From NCBI GenBank assembly GCA_900544075.1, contig UQTJ01000016.1:1-64000 (forward strand): a DNA stretch of 64,000 bases, given 5' to 3'. Position 1 is the stretch's first letter. Every line of letters starts with the position of its first letter. The position numbers were made by a program, and so were the translations under genes. Below, one piece after another: positions 36,891 through 45,725 of this stretch. The notes under the pieces are model-generated. The model had not been told where the DNA came from. It did not search any database and saw nothing but the letters and a program-made list of their open reading frames with translations. The DNA comes from an uncultured Bacteroides sp. Its GTDB lineage: Bacteria > Bacteroidota > Bacteroidia > Bacteroidales > Bacteroidaceae.

Positions 36891-36962
36891 GAGTTTGTAA
36901 GTTTATAAGTTTGTAAGTTTATGAGTTTGTAAGTTTATGAGTTTGTGAGTTCTTAAGTTTTT
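36891..36962. repeat. octamer tandem array upstream of the PHP gene
   Basis: Nine contiguous 8-base units of the form RAGTTTRT (GAGTTTGT, AAGTTTAT, ...), degenerating toward the right. The same octamer family occurs at 57264-57310. It begins 4 bases upstream of the PHP gene start, so it would lie in that gene's leader. Confidence 0.85.
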
Positions 36963-37010
36963 ATGTAAACATCAACCAACTAAAAAACCTAAGAACTTAA
37001 AAACCAACAC

Positions 37011-39473
37011 TTAATACGGGTCTACATCATAATATACCATCAACGACTTGAAACGCTCATCTTCCATTATAGCTCTCTGTACCTGCTGAAGGTATGTGCG
37101 TATCTTCGACATTGATGCCTGCTGTTCAACTTTTATAACTATCTTTTTGATAAACAGTGTCTGTATTCTTCCCACCGGAGGACGGTCAGGACCAAGGATT
37201 CTGTCACCAAGTCCGTTTCTCAGATAGGATGCCATACAGTCGGCGGCCAGTTCTAATACATCTTCCTTACGATGCTTAAGATATACATATATCAACCTGT
37301 AGAACGGAGGATATCGGAACATGCTTCTTTCTGCACACTGTTCATCATACAGTGCATTGTAATCATTGGTCACCACCTGATGTATAAGTGGGATGTCAGG
37401 CGATTTGGTCTGAAGTACCACCAGACCGCGCTTATTCTTGCGTCCTGCCCTACCAGAGACCTGTGCCATAAGTTGGAATGCTCTCTCATACGAACGGAAA
37501 TCGGGATAGTTGAGCATGGAATCGGCATTCAGAATACCTACTACACTCACCCTGTCGAAATCCAGTCCCTTGGAAACCATCTGTGTACCGATAAGAATAT
37601 CTGTCTTTCCATCCTGAAAATCGTTGATAATCCTTTCGTATGCAGTGCGAGTGCGAGTGGTATCCATATCCATACGTGCCACTGTGGCATCAGGGAATAT
37701 CTGTTTAATATCGTCCTCAACCTTTTCTGTACCGAAGCCGCGGTTAACAAGCTCCACACCTCCACAAGCGGGGCACGACTTTGGCACACTGTATGTATAT
37801 CCGCAGTAATGACACGTCAGCTGATTCAATCCTTTATGGTAGGTAAGGCTCACATCGCAGTTCTTGCATTTAGGCACCCATCCGCACATGCGGCACTCTA
37901 TCATCGGAGCAAATCCGCGACGATTCTGGAAAAGGATAATCTGTTCCTTGTTCTCGAGTGCTTCTCTCATCTTCTGCAAAAGAAAAGGCGAAAAGTGCCC
38001 GGACATACGTCTTTTGCGTGCCAGTTCCTTGATATCTACCACCTCTATCTCCGGTAACTGTATCTGCTGGTATCTTTCCTTCATCTCTACCAAAGCATAC
38101 TTTCCGTGAGTGGCATTATAATATGACTCCATACTCGGAGTGGCTGTGCCGAGAAGAGTTTTCGCACCATAGAGCGATGCAAGCATTATAGCCGCGCTTC
38201 TGGCATGATATCTCGGAGCCGGGTCCTGCTGTTTATACGATGTTTCGTGTTCTTCGTCCACTATCACAAGTCCGAGCCTGCGGAAAGGAAGAAAGACTGA
38301 CGAGCGTACACCGAGTATCACATCATAGTCATTGTCTGTAAGCTGTTTCTGCCATATCTCCACACGTTCCGCATCGGGAAACTTTGAATGATATACTCCA
38401 ATACGTGAACCGAATATTCTCTTCAATCGTTCGGTTATCTGCGCGGTAAGGGCTATCTCCGGAAGAAGATAAAGCACCTGCTTTCCGGCTTTTATTACTT
38501 CTTCTATCAGATGGATATATACCTCAGTCTTCCCACTGGCTGTAACTCCATGAAGAAGACATATGTTTTTCTGATGGAATGACGACATTATGGAAAGGAA
38601 AGCCCTTTGTTGGATTTCATTCAGCGGATTCAATGGGACTGTTTCTGTTTTTCCGGCTGTAAGTCGTCCTATCTCGTGGTTATAAGTTTCGAAGATATGC
38701 TTGTCGATAAGATCGTTCAGAATAGATGCCGATGCTCCGGAAGCCTCCAATAATGTTTTCTTAGAAACTTCTTTCAAAAGTTTTCCTTCCTGCATCCATC
38801 CGGACAACTCTATATACTTCATCAGCAAAGCAAGCTGCTTTGGAGCACGCGCTAAAAGGTCAAACTGTTTCTGAAGTACAGCCTCATCACACATACTGTC
38901 CTGCAACCGTATGCGGACTTCTGTCTTAGGTTTATAGTTTCGCTTCAATTCTTCTTTTACACGGATAGCGTCCTTCTCCATCAGCGATTTTATTGCCGGA
39001 AGAATGTTCTTTATATTTCCCGCACGTTCTATCTGGGTGATACACTGCTCTGTATCGACACTCAGGATGTCAAGTATACGCTGTTCCTTAGGCGATAGAG
39101 GCTCATCAGCAACGAAATCAGGATTATATTCCACCACAGTTTCACTCTCCAACTTCATTCCTGAAGGAAGTGCAGCCTTATAGACATCACCAAGCGTACA
39201 CAGATAATACTCTGCCACCCATTTCCAGAAAGCCAACTGGCGTTCCAGCATCACAGGAGTTCTGTCAAGTACCTCAGATATATCTTTCGTTTCGTATTCC
39301 TCAGGTGCCGAATAGTGTATTTTCACAACGATGGCTGTGTAATACTTCTTTACTCCGAAAGGAACTACCACACGACACCCTATCTCCACCTGGTCTTCAA
39401 GCGACTCAGGCAAAGAGTATGTAAACGTATTCGCAATGGGAAGCGGCACTATGACATCGACGTACTTTTTCAT
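37011..39473 (-). CDS. priA: primosomal protein N' (replication restart helicase PriA)
   Basis: Restarts stalled replication forks by loading the replisome. It is 820 aa from the ATG at 39473 (MKKYVDVIVPLPI); five extra residues to 39488 are unlikely. The N-terminal DNA-binding domain leads to Walker A GVTASGKT (residues 309-316), the DEEH box (about 406-409), and the zinc-binding cysteines (CRMCGWVPKCKNCD, CHYCGYTYSVPKSCPACGG), followed by helicase motifs GTQMVSKGLDF and QVSGRAGR. Length and domain order are normal. A TACCTTTG box is only 5 bases from the ATG. Confidence 0.96.
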   Translation of the reverse strand: MKKYVDVIVPLPIANTFTYSLPESLEDQVEIGCRVVVPFGVKKYYTAIVVKIHYSAPEEYETKDISEVLDRTPVMLERQLAFWKWVAEYYLCTLGDVYKAALPSGMKLESETVVEYNPDFVADEPLSPKEQRILDILSVDTEQCITQIERAGNIKNILPAIKSLMEKDAIRVKEELKRNYKPKTEVRIRLQDSMCDEAVLQKQFDLLARAPKQLALLMKYIELSGWMQEGKLLKEVSKKTLLEASGASASILNDLIDKHIFETYNHEIGRLTAGKTETVPLNPLNEIQQRAFLSIMSSFHQKNICLLHGVTASGKTEVYIHLIEEVIKAGKQVLYLLPEIALTAQITERLKRIFGSRIGVYHSKFPDAERVEIWQKQLTDNDYDVILGVRSSVFLPFRRLGLVIVDEEHETSYKQQDPAPRYHARSAAIMLASLYGAKTLLGTATPSMESYYNATHGKYALVEMKERYQQIQLPEIEVVDIKELARKRRMSGHFSPFLLQKMREALENKEQIILFQNRRGFAPMIECRMCGWVPKCKNCDVSLTYHKGLNQLTCHYCGYTYSVPKSCPACGGVELVNRGFGTEKVEDDIKQIFPDATVARMDMDTTRTRTAYERIINDFQDGKTDILIGTQMVSKGLDFDRVSVVGILNADSMLNYPDFRSYERAFQLMAQVSGRAGRKNKRGLVVLQTKSPDIPLIHQVVTNDYNALYDEQCAERSMFRYPPFYRLIYVYLKHRKEDVLELAADCMASYLRNGLGDRILGPDRPPVGRIQTLFIKKIVIKVEQQASMSKIRTYLQQVQRAIMEDERFKSLMVYYDVDPY

Positions 39474-39477
39474 ACCG

Positions 39478-39485
39478 CAAAGGTA
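39478..39485 (-). promoter_or_regulatory. candidate -7 box of priA
   Basis: On the minus strand TACCTTTG, ending 5 bases from the priA ATG; transcription would start at or next to the start codon, giving a leaderless message. Confidence 0.35.
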
Positions 39486-39529
39486 CAAAAAAGGATATGC
39501 CGTTGTCTATAAATATTCCCAAACTTTTA

Positions 39530-39537
39530 TAGCTTTG
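39530..39537 (+). promoter_or_regulatory. candidate -7 box of the Gfo/Idh/MocA gene
   Basis: TAGCTTTG fits TAnnTTTG, 23 bases upstream of the start codon. The -33 region is poor. Confidence 0.4.
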
Positions 39538-39560
39538 CATAAACTAATATTTTATACAGG

Positions 39561-40538
39561 ATGAAGAAATACAAAATAGGTATTATCGGTTGCGGACATA
39601 TAGCAGAAAAGATGGCTGCCACCATCAACGGGATGCAGGAAACAGAGAGTTATGCGGTTGCATCAAGAAGCTTAGAGAAAGCACAAGCCTTTGCCTCAAA
39701 ATGGGATTTCAGCAAAGCATACGGGAGTTATGAAGAGTTGGTTGCCGACAGTGAGATTGACTTAGTTTATATAGCGACACCACATTCGCATCATTATGAA
39801 CATGCACGTTTGTGCATACTGAACGGCAAGCCTGTACTATGTGAGAAATCATTTACTGCCAATGCACATCAGGCAGAAGAGCTTATACGTCTGGCAGAAG
39901 AAAAGAACGTATTCATAACTGAAGCCATCTGGACACGCTACATGCCGCTGTCCGTGAAAATGAAGGAACTGCTGGACGAAGGAGTGATAGGACAACCTTA
40001 CACTCTGTCTGCAAATCTTGGATACGTGATTGCCGACAAGGACAGAATAGCAAAACCGGAACTTGCCGGTGGAGCACTTCTCGACATAGGTGTCTACACC
40101 TTGAACTTCGCAGCTATGGCTTTCGGAAACGATATAAAGGAGATACACTCGGCATGCCAACTGACAGCAACAGGAGTAGACGGACAGGAAAACATCACAC
40201 TGTTCTATAACGACGGAAAGATGGCATCTCTGCAATCATCTGTTTACGCCCAGACAGACAGAATGGGAGTTATCTCCGGCGACAAAGGCTTCATGGTAAT
40301 AGAGAATATCAACAACCCTGAATGTATAAAGATTTTCGGCAAGGACTATAAGTTGAAAGCTGAATACAAAGCACCCGAACAAATTACCGGTTTTGAATAT
40401 CAGGTAAGAGCTTCCATCGAAGCTATCGAAAACGGCTGGAAAGAATCGCCATACATGCCTCACAAGGAAACCATAAGAATAATGCATCAGATGGATGCGC
40501 TGCGAAAAGAATGGGGAGTGAAGTTTCCCTGTGATTAA
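39561..40538 (+). CDS. Gfo/Idh/MocA-family oxidoreductase
   Basis: NAD(P)-dependent dehydrogenase of 325 aa. The N-terminal Rossmann loop is GIIGCGHIAEKM (residues 8-19). The cofactor-domain motif VYIATPHSHHYEHARLCILNGKPVLCEKSF contains the family's conserved EK pair, here E95/K96 by position, and GGALLDIGVYTLNFA is in the C-terminal domain with the usual catalytic H/D region replaced as in dihydrodiol dehydrogenase-type members. The substrate is probably a sugar or polyol derivative. No signal peptide. It has its own promoter and terminator, and its proximity to the GH2 gene suggests but does not prove a sugar role. Confidence 0.85.
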   Translation: MKKYKIGIIGCGHIAEKMAATINGMQETESYAVASRSLEKAQAFASKWDFSKAYGSYEELVADSEIDLVYIATPHSHHYEHARLCILNGKPVLCEKSFTANAHQAEELIRLAEEKNVFITEAIWTRYMPLSVKMKELLDEGVIGQPYTLSANLGYVIADKDRIAKPELAGGALLDIGVYTLNFAAMAFGNDIKEIHSACQLTATGVDGQENITLFYNDGKMASLQSSVYAQTDRMGVISGDKGFMVIENINNPECIKIFGKDYKLKAEYKAPEQITGFEYQVRASIEAIENGWKESPYMPHKETIRIMHQMDALRKEWGVKFPCD

Positions 40539-40541
40539 TAC

Positions 40542-40579
40542 AAAATGCCACAAACCGGATTGTCAGTTTGTGGCATTTT
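40542..40579. terminator. bidirectional terminator
   Basis: AAAATGCCACAAAC and GTTTGTGGCATTTT form a perfect 14-bp stem with a 10-base loop between the convergent oxidoreductase and GH2 genes. Confidence 0.85.
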
Positions 40580-40588
40580 CTGATTCTA

Positions 40589-43456
40589 TCAGTCTGTATA
40601 TGATATTCTCAATTTATAATTGAAAGGCATAGGAGCAATCTTATAACTTTCCAACGTCATAGGACCGCAACTTCCGTTTCCAAGCCCTCTCATCTGCGCA
40701 TCAAGATGAAGCACTATATAAGGACGTTTCTGCAATTCCCACATATGTTGGGCATTCATCAAATCTGCATCGGTATATCTCAAAGCAGAAAATGCTACTG
40801 CACCTTCTGTTTCTATTCGGATTCCGCAACCATCCTTTCCTGTAAGTTTCAACTCACGGAGCGACTCACGGTTGCCCATGCTCTGTGGCTTAACATATAG
40901 TTCCACCATCTCGTCTACAGTAGTAGAATAACGACCTATCATACAACCTTCTTTACGGTCTATATAGTTTTCCCAAGGACCGTATGCATAGTAATCCACA
41001 TTATCAAGTCCTGCATTTACGGCACATACCAGTCCTGCACGATAGAGTTCCTTGGTCTTTGGAGTAAGTTTGACATCCATATCAAGCACCCCATTGGGCA
41101 GGAATGTATATATGATTTCAGAATCACAGAGAGAACCACTACGCAAAGTAGTTACCACTACCCTTCCGTCCTTTTCTTCCGTCACATTACATGTACCGGT
41201 AGGTTCAAGACCGTTTGAAGTATCGGTAGGACGGCGGTCATTCTCTATGAAACGGTGATTGTCGTACAGGAATCCCTGCTTTCCGTATATCACGTCCAGA
41301 CCGTTTATACGCAATTCTGTCATACGTCCGGTAGCAGTGTCAAAAGCGGCAAAGATAAAGGCATTACCCACCGTCAATTCCTTCTCACCCTTTTCTACTT
41401 TCAGCCCGGCTACCCTGCTATTGGATTTAAGTGCAGGAAGCTTTCCTCTTGATGAAAGTTCAAACTGTTTCTGAGCCACTACATGTCCGGCAGACGACCA
41501 TTCAGTCGGTTTAGTATTGCGGACATAAAGATTCAGCATAACTTCACTTCCATTCTTTTCTGCTTTACGCAAGTTTGTTCCTGAAACTTTCAGAGCGAAA
41601 TCCTGCGACATATCAGGAGCTATGGCAGGCAGAAGCATACTGTCTCTTCCAACTGTATTTCCATTCTCAACAGTTTCCCACAACAGTTCATAACCATTCA
41701 GCGTAATGAAATCGTATGTATTGTTTATATTTACAGAAACCGTGTTCTTCTTTACATTCTTTCCTTCAAGAGCAAATTTCACATACTGATAAACGGCCTT
41801 CACCTCTTTCAGTTTCGGCGATTCATGACGTGTTGCAGGGATAATACCGTTAGAGCAGAAATTACCCTGATGAGGACCAGGGAAATCATATCCTGTATGA
41901 AGACGTCCCTCGTAATTACCGTTCAATATGTCTTTTGGTTCATATATAGCCTGGTCCACCCAGTCCCAGATAGCTCCACCGATAGTGGAATTGCTGCTTT
42001 CAATACTTTCCCAGTATTCCTTCAAGTTACCGATTGCATTACCCATTGCATGAGCATACTCGCAGATAAACATAGGTTTGTCGAACGAATTGACATACTT
42101 GTCCATCCAGTCCATACCCGGATACATTTTCGAGTACATATCGCTGAATCTGTTTCCTCCATATTCCTTGCCGTCACGAGTACTTTCGTGATGCACCGGA
42201 CGCGAATCCAGACGTTTTGCTGCATCATAGCAAGCCTCAAAGTTATTACCGCCTCCACACTCATTGCCAAGACTCCAGAAAATAACGCTCGGATGATTGC
42301 GGTCGCGCAAAACCATACGGTCTATACGGTCTACAAATGCAGGAATCCATGAAGGCATACCGCTAATCGACTGATTTGCATGGTCTTCAAGGTCAGCCTC
42401 GTCCATGGTATAAAGACCGTAATAGTCGAACATCGCATACATCTTTGCTGCATTTGGATAATGCGATGTACGGATTGTGTTGATATTGTTTCTCTTCATC
42501 AACAACACATCCTCAAGCATTGACTCTGTAGTAACAGCACGTCCGTACAACGGATGAGTATCGTGTCTGTTCACTCCCTTAAAGAATACACGTTTCCCAT
42601 TGATATAAACCAACGATCCACGTATTTCTATATCACGGAATCCATATTTGGTAGAGAATGCCATCTCATCCTTGCCTCCGTTACGCTGTATGACAGACAC
42701 AGTGTAAAGGTTCGGTGTCTCAGCTGTCCAAGGCAACAGATTCTTCAGATTGAAACTTACATTCAGCTTATCAGTACGTTTCTTACCGGTAAAACTTACA
42801 GAAAGTGTTTCTTCAGCCACAGTCTTTCCGTCCGGGTCCGACAGTCTTACCACTATATCCTTATCACCGGTCATACCGTCACGATTGTCAAGAGTAAGTT
42901 CCACTTTCATCTTTCCATCCTTATAATCCGACTCAGGAGTAAGTTCTGAAGTAATATAATGGTCTCTTACACTTACCAAAGGAGTGGAATAAATGAAAAC
43001 ATCCCTGAATATACCGCTCATGCGGAACATATCCTGACATTCAAGATACGAACCGTCACTCCAGCGGAACACCTGCACAGCAAGCTTATTGTCCTTCTCT
43101 CTTACAAACTTTGTAATGTCAAACTCGGCTACATTGTTTGCTCCCTGAGTATATCCCACATACTTACCGTTGAGATAAACGAATGCCGCACTGTAGATAC
43201 CCCCGAACTGGATAAACGTACGCTTTCCATTCCAATTTTCAGGCAAGTCAAAGAATCTCACATACGAGCCAACCGGATTGATACCGTAATTCTTTCCGTC
43301 ATCATTGAACTTCTTTCGGGCATCAATATAAGGCGGAGTATTTGAATGCGGATACTCTACATTACAATATATAGGTCTGTCATATCCGTACATTTCCCAG
43401 TTTGACGGTACAGGAATAGTTGTCCAACTTCTTACATCGTAATCTTTCACAAACAA
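40589..43456 (-). CDS. GH2 beta-galactosidase (LacZ-like), 5'-truncated
   Basis: Large GH2 enzyme, 955 codons from a TTG at 43456 (TGA lies three codons upstream). The acid/base is E399 in SLGNECG and the nucleophile E466 in ICEYAHAMGN, both LacZ-like; the C-terminal beta-galactosidase small-chain domain is complete. The protein begins abruptly at DYDVRSWTTIPVPSNWEMYG, which in relatives follows a signal peptide and roughly 70-90 residues of the sugar-binding domain. Only 41 bases separate it from the divergent GH20 start, so the missing part is really absent here. It may be inactive or mislocalised. It is part of the probable O-glycan locus. Confidence 0.85.
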   Translation of the reverse strand: MFVKDYDVRSWTTIPVPSNWEMYGYDRPIYCNVEYPHSNTPPYIDARKKFNDDGKNYGINPVGSYVRFFDLPENWNGKRTFIQFGGIYSAAFVYLNGKYVGYTQGANNVAEFDITKFVREKDNKLAVQVFRWSDGSYLECQDMFRMSGIFRDVFIYSTPLVSVRDHYITSELTPESDYKDGKMKVELTLDNRDGMTGDKDIVVRLSDPDGKTVAEETLSVSFTGKKRTDKLNVSFNLKNLLPWTAETPNLYTVSVIQRNGGKDEMAFSTKYGFRDIEIRGSLVYINGKRVFFKGVNRHDTHPLYGRAVTTESMLEDVLLMKRNNINTIRTSHYPNAAKMYAMFDYYGLYTMDEADLEDHANQSISGMPSWIPAFVDRIDRMVLRDRNHPSVIFWSLGNECGGGNNFEACYDAAKRLDSRPVHHESTRDGKEYGGNRFSDMYSKMYPGMDWMDKYVNSFDKPMFICEYAHAMGNAIGNLKEYWESIESSNSTIGGAIWDWVDQAIYEPKDILNGNYEGRLHTGYDFPGPHQGNFCSNGIIPATRHESPKLKEVKAVYQYVKFALEGKNVKKNTVSVNINNTYDFITLNGYELLWETVENGNTVGRDSMLLPAIAPDMSQDFALKVSGTNLRKAEKNGSEVMLNLYVRNTKPTEWSSAGHVVAQKQFELSSRGKLPALKSNSRVAGLKVEKGEKELTVGNAFIFAAFDTATGRMTELRINGLDVIYGKQGFLYDNHRFIENDRRPTDTSNGLEPTGTCNVTEEKDGRVVVTTLRSGSLCDSEIIYTFLPNGVLDMDVKLTPKTKELYRAGLVCAVNAGLDNVDYYAYGPWENYIDRKEGCMIGRYSTTVDEMVELYVKPQSMGNRESLRELKLTGKDGCGIRIETEGAVAFSALRYTDADLMNAQHMWELQKRPYIVLHLDAQMRGLGNGSCGPMTLESYKIAPMPFNYKLRISYTD

Positions 43457-43497
43457 GACTATAACTCATTAGGCCTAAACCCAATAAAAAAATCATC

Positions 43498-45504
43498 ATG
43501 ATAAAGAAAACACTCACACTAATTATCACATGCATTTTCGGCATTTCATCTTTCGCCGGAAACAATGTACCAAAAGTTATCCCCGCTCTGCAAAGCTGGA
43601 AAGGACAGAGCGGAAAGTTTGTGCCTGAGAAGACCGGAACTATCGTAATAAGCAAGAAGGATTCCAGTCTGCTCATGCAAACGGCTGCAATCTTAGCCGA
43701 CGACATGAAAGAAATGTTCGGATACGAATACACTGTATCCATAACCGGAAAAGCTAAGAAAGGTGATATTTCTTTATCATTGAACAATAAAAAAGACCGT
43801 TTGGGCAGTGAAGGTTATGAATGTTCAATAGGTACGAAAATAGAAATAGAGGCTGAAACCACTAAAGGTGTTTTTTGGGGTACAAGGACTCTGCTGCAGA
43901 TGATATATAACCAGCCCAACGGTCTTCAAAAGGGAAAAGCTACGGACTTTCCGAAATACCCCAATCGTGGATTTATGATAGACGTGGCAAGAAAGTTCTT
44001 TACTTTGGATTTCCTGAAAGACTATGTGAAGATTCTTTCGTTCTACAAAATCAACGAACTGCAGATTCACCTGAACGACAACGGGTTCGTGGAGTTCTCT
44101 GACAATGACTGGAACAAGACTTACTCTGCCTTCCGTCTGGAGAGCGACAGATTTCCTGGACTGACTGCAAAAGACGGCTCGTACACTAAAGAGGAGTTCC
44201 GCAACCTGCAGATTATGGCTCAGCAGTACGGAATAAACATCATTCCGGAAATAGACGTTCCGGCACATGCTTTGGCTTTCACTCACTATAATCCGCAACT
44301 CGCTGCCGACAACAAGGAATACGGTGCAGACCATCTGGACCTCTACAAGAAGGAGGTTTACGACTTTGCCGACTCTCTGTTCGACGAATATCTGAGCGGA
44401 GATAATCCGGTTTTCATAGGCCCTGAGGTACATATCGGTACAGACGAGTATAACCTGAAAGAAGCAGAACAGTTCCGCCGTTTTACAAACCATTATATCA
44501 GTCTGATAAAGAAATACGGCAAGACTCCGCGTCTTTGGGGTAGCCTTAACAAGATGAAAGGAGAGACAGAGGTTAATCTTGACGGATGCGTTGTCAGCGC
44601 ATGGAACGCAAACTGGATGGATGTTAAAACATCGCTCGTTACAGGGGCAAAGGTGGTGAACCTGTGCGACTGGTTCCTATACATAGTGCCTCACGTGAAC
44701 TATTACCACGATTTCCTGGAATATGAATGGTTGTACAACAACTGGAAACCGGAAATGATGAGAAAGGGAGAAACTGTAGAAACCGGAAATCCAAACTTCC
44801 TCGGTGCTATGCTTGCCGTATGGAACGACCGTGTAGGCAACGGAGTGAGCCAACAGGATGTACACGTACGCTGCTTCCCTGCAATACAACTATTGTCTGA
44901 CAAACTTTGGAAAGGCGAAAACCAGGAGGCTGTACCTTTCAAGGATTTCGAAGCTCTATGCAGCACTACTCCGGAAGCTCCGGGAGTAAATCTGAAGGCA
45001 AAGGTTGAGAAGTCGGGCAAACTTATAGAGGATGGGAAGATACTATCGCTGAACGGTAGCGAAACAGTAACAAACAGTGTCAAGGAAATAGGCTATCCGT
45101 ATGCAGTGGAATTTGAACTCCGCACAGACAGCGTTCCTGGCATAGACGCCATCCTGTTCAAAGGCCCTAACTCGGAGTTTATAGCCAACTGGCACAACAC
45201 AGGCAAGTTCGCTTTCCGCCGCGACGGATATGAATTCGTGTTCCACGACTACCGTATGCCTGCCGGAGAATGGACTAAGATACGCATAGAGGGCGATGTG
45301 AAAGGCACTACCCTGTTCGTGAACGGAAAAAAAGCGGAAAGACTTGAAGGCCGCACACGCGAAGTCTATAACTTCAGACATAACAGGAAAGACAAGTTCT
45401 GGTATCTTGAAACACTGATTTTCCCACTCGAAACTATTGGCGACAAGTACATGGGATTCAAGGGCGAGATAAAGAATATTTCATACGGACACATCGAATA
45501 TTAA
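43498..45504 (+). CDS. GH20 beta-N-acetylhexosaminidase with C-terminal jelly-roll domain
   Basis: A 668-aa exported enzyme that removes terminal GlcNAc/GalNAc. The signal peptide is residues 1 to about 20. A GH20b-type domain leads to the catalytic barrel: YPNRGFMIDVARKFF, LHLNDNG-like QIHLNDNGFVEF, PEIDVPAHALAF, and the catalytic pair D316/E317 in HIGTDEYN. The C-terminal part (about residues 515-668) is a LamG-like/concanavalin-type module (AVEFELRTDS, GEWTKIRIEGD, LFVNGKK). It starts only 41 bases from the truncated GH2 gene, so it has little promoter space of its own. Together with the GH2 and GH16 genes it fits trimming of N-acetyllactosamine-type glycans. Confidence 0.9.
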   Translation: MIKKTLTLIITCIFGISSFAGNNVPKVIPALQSWKGQSGKFVPEKTGTIVISKKDSSLLMQTAAILADDMKEMFGYEYTVSITGKAKKGDISLSLNNKKDRLGSEGYECSIGTKIEIEAETTKGVFWGTRTLLQMIYNQPNGLQKGKATDFPKYPNRGFMIDVARKFFTLDFLKDYVKILSFYKINELQIHLNDNGFVEFSDNDWNKTYSAFRLESDRFPGLTAKDGSYTKEEFRNLQIMAQQYGINIIPEIDVPAHALAFTHYNPQLAADNKEYGADHLDLYKKEVYDFADSLFDEYLSGDNPVFIGPEVHIGTDEYNLKEAEQFRRFTNHYISLIKKYGKTPRLWGSLNKMKGETEVNLDGCVVSAWNANWMDVKTSLVTGAKVVNLCDWFLYIVPHVNYYHDFLEYEWLYNNWKPEMMRKGETVETGNPNFLGAMLAVWNDRVGNGVSQQDVHVRCFPAIQLLSDKLWKGENQEAVPFKDFEALCSTTPEAPGVNLKAKVEKSGKLIEDGKILSLNGSETVTNSVKEIGYPYAVEFELRTDSVPGIDAILFKGPNSEFIANWHNTGKFAFRRDGYEFVFHDYRMPAGEWTKIRIEGDVKGTTLFVNGKKAERLEGRTREVYNFRHNRKDKFWYLETLIFPLETIGDKYMGFKGEIKNISYGHIEY

Positions 45505-45552
45505 GTTTACATTTGCAGTAATCTTTAAAGCAACGAAAATAAACTTTTATAA

Positions 45553-45662
45553 AAATTCTTCGACACAGAAACCGTAACACGTACGTGTAACGGGTGGAAC
45601 ACGAACGTGTAACGCGCGTAACACGAATGTGACGCGGGCGTAACACGAACGTGTTACGGTTT
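45553..45662. repeat. 110-bp dispersed palindromic intergenic repeat, copy 2
   Basis: Same 110-base unit as 24341-24450, without gaps and with about eight substitutions. Its left end AACCGTAACACG is the reverse complement of the right end CGTGTTACGGTT, so the whole unit can fold on itself. It lies 48 bases after the GH20 stop and 63 bases before the next GH2 start, and fills most of that intergenic space. Confidence 0.9.
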
Positions 45663-45725
45663 CTTTTCCTGTTCGTTTTCAGGAAAGAGATTAATCAAAT
45701 AACCATAAATAACAAATCATCAACC

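Noticed and set aside
36891..36962. CRISPR or direct-repeat attachment site
   Set aside because: It is a contiguous 8-base tandem run without spacers, best explained as a simple repeat.
37272..38057. Plus-strand 261-codon frame within priA
   Set aside because: It is antisense to conserved helicase and zinc-finger motifs of PriA and has no recognisable features.
43380..43787. Continuation of the truncated GH2 upstream through the GH20 gene
   Set aside because: The frame there is antisense to GH20 and its translation shows no GH2 N-terminal motifs.
45651..45725. Upstream extension of the GH2 at 45726
   Set aside because: The TTG start lies in the palindromic repeat and the extension would bury a good signal peptide.
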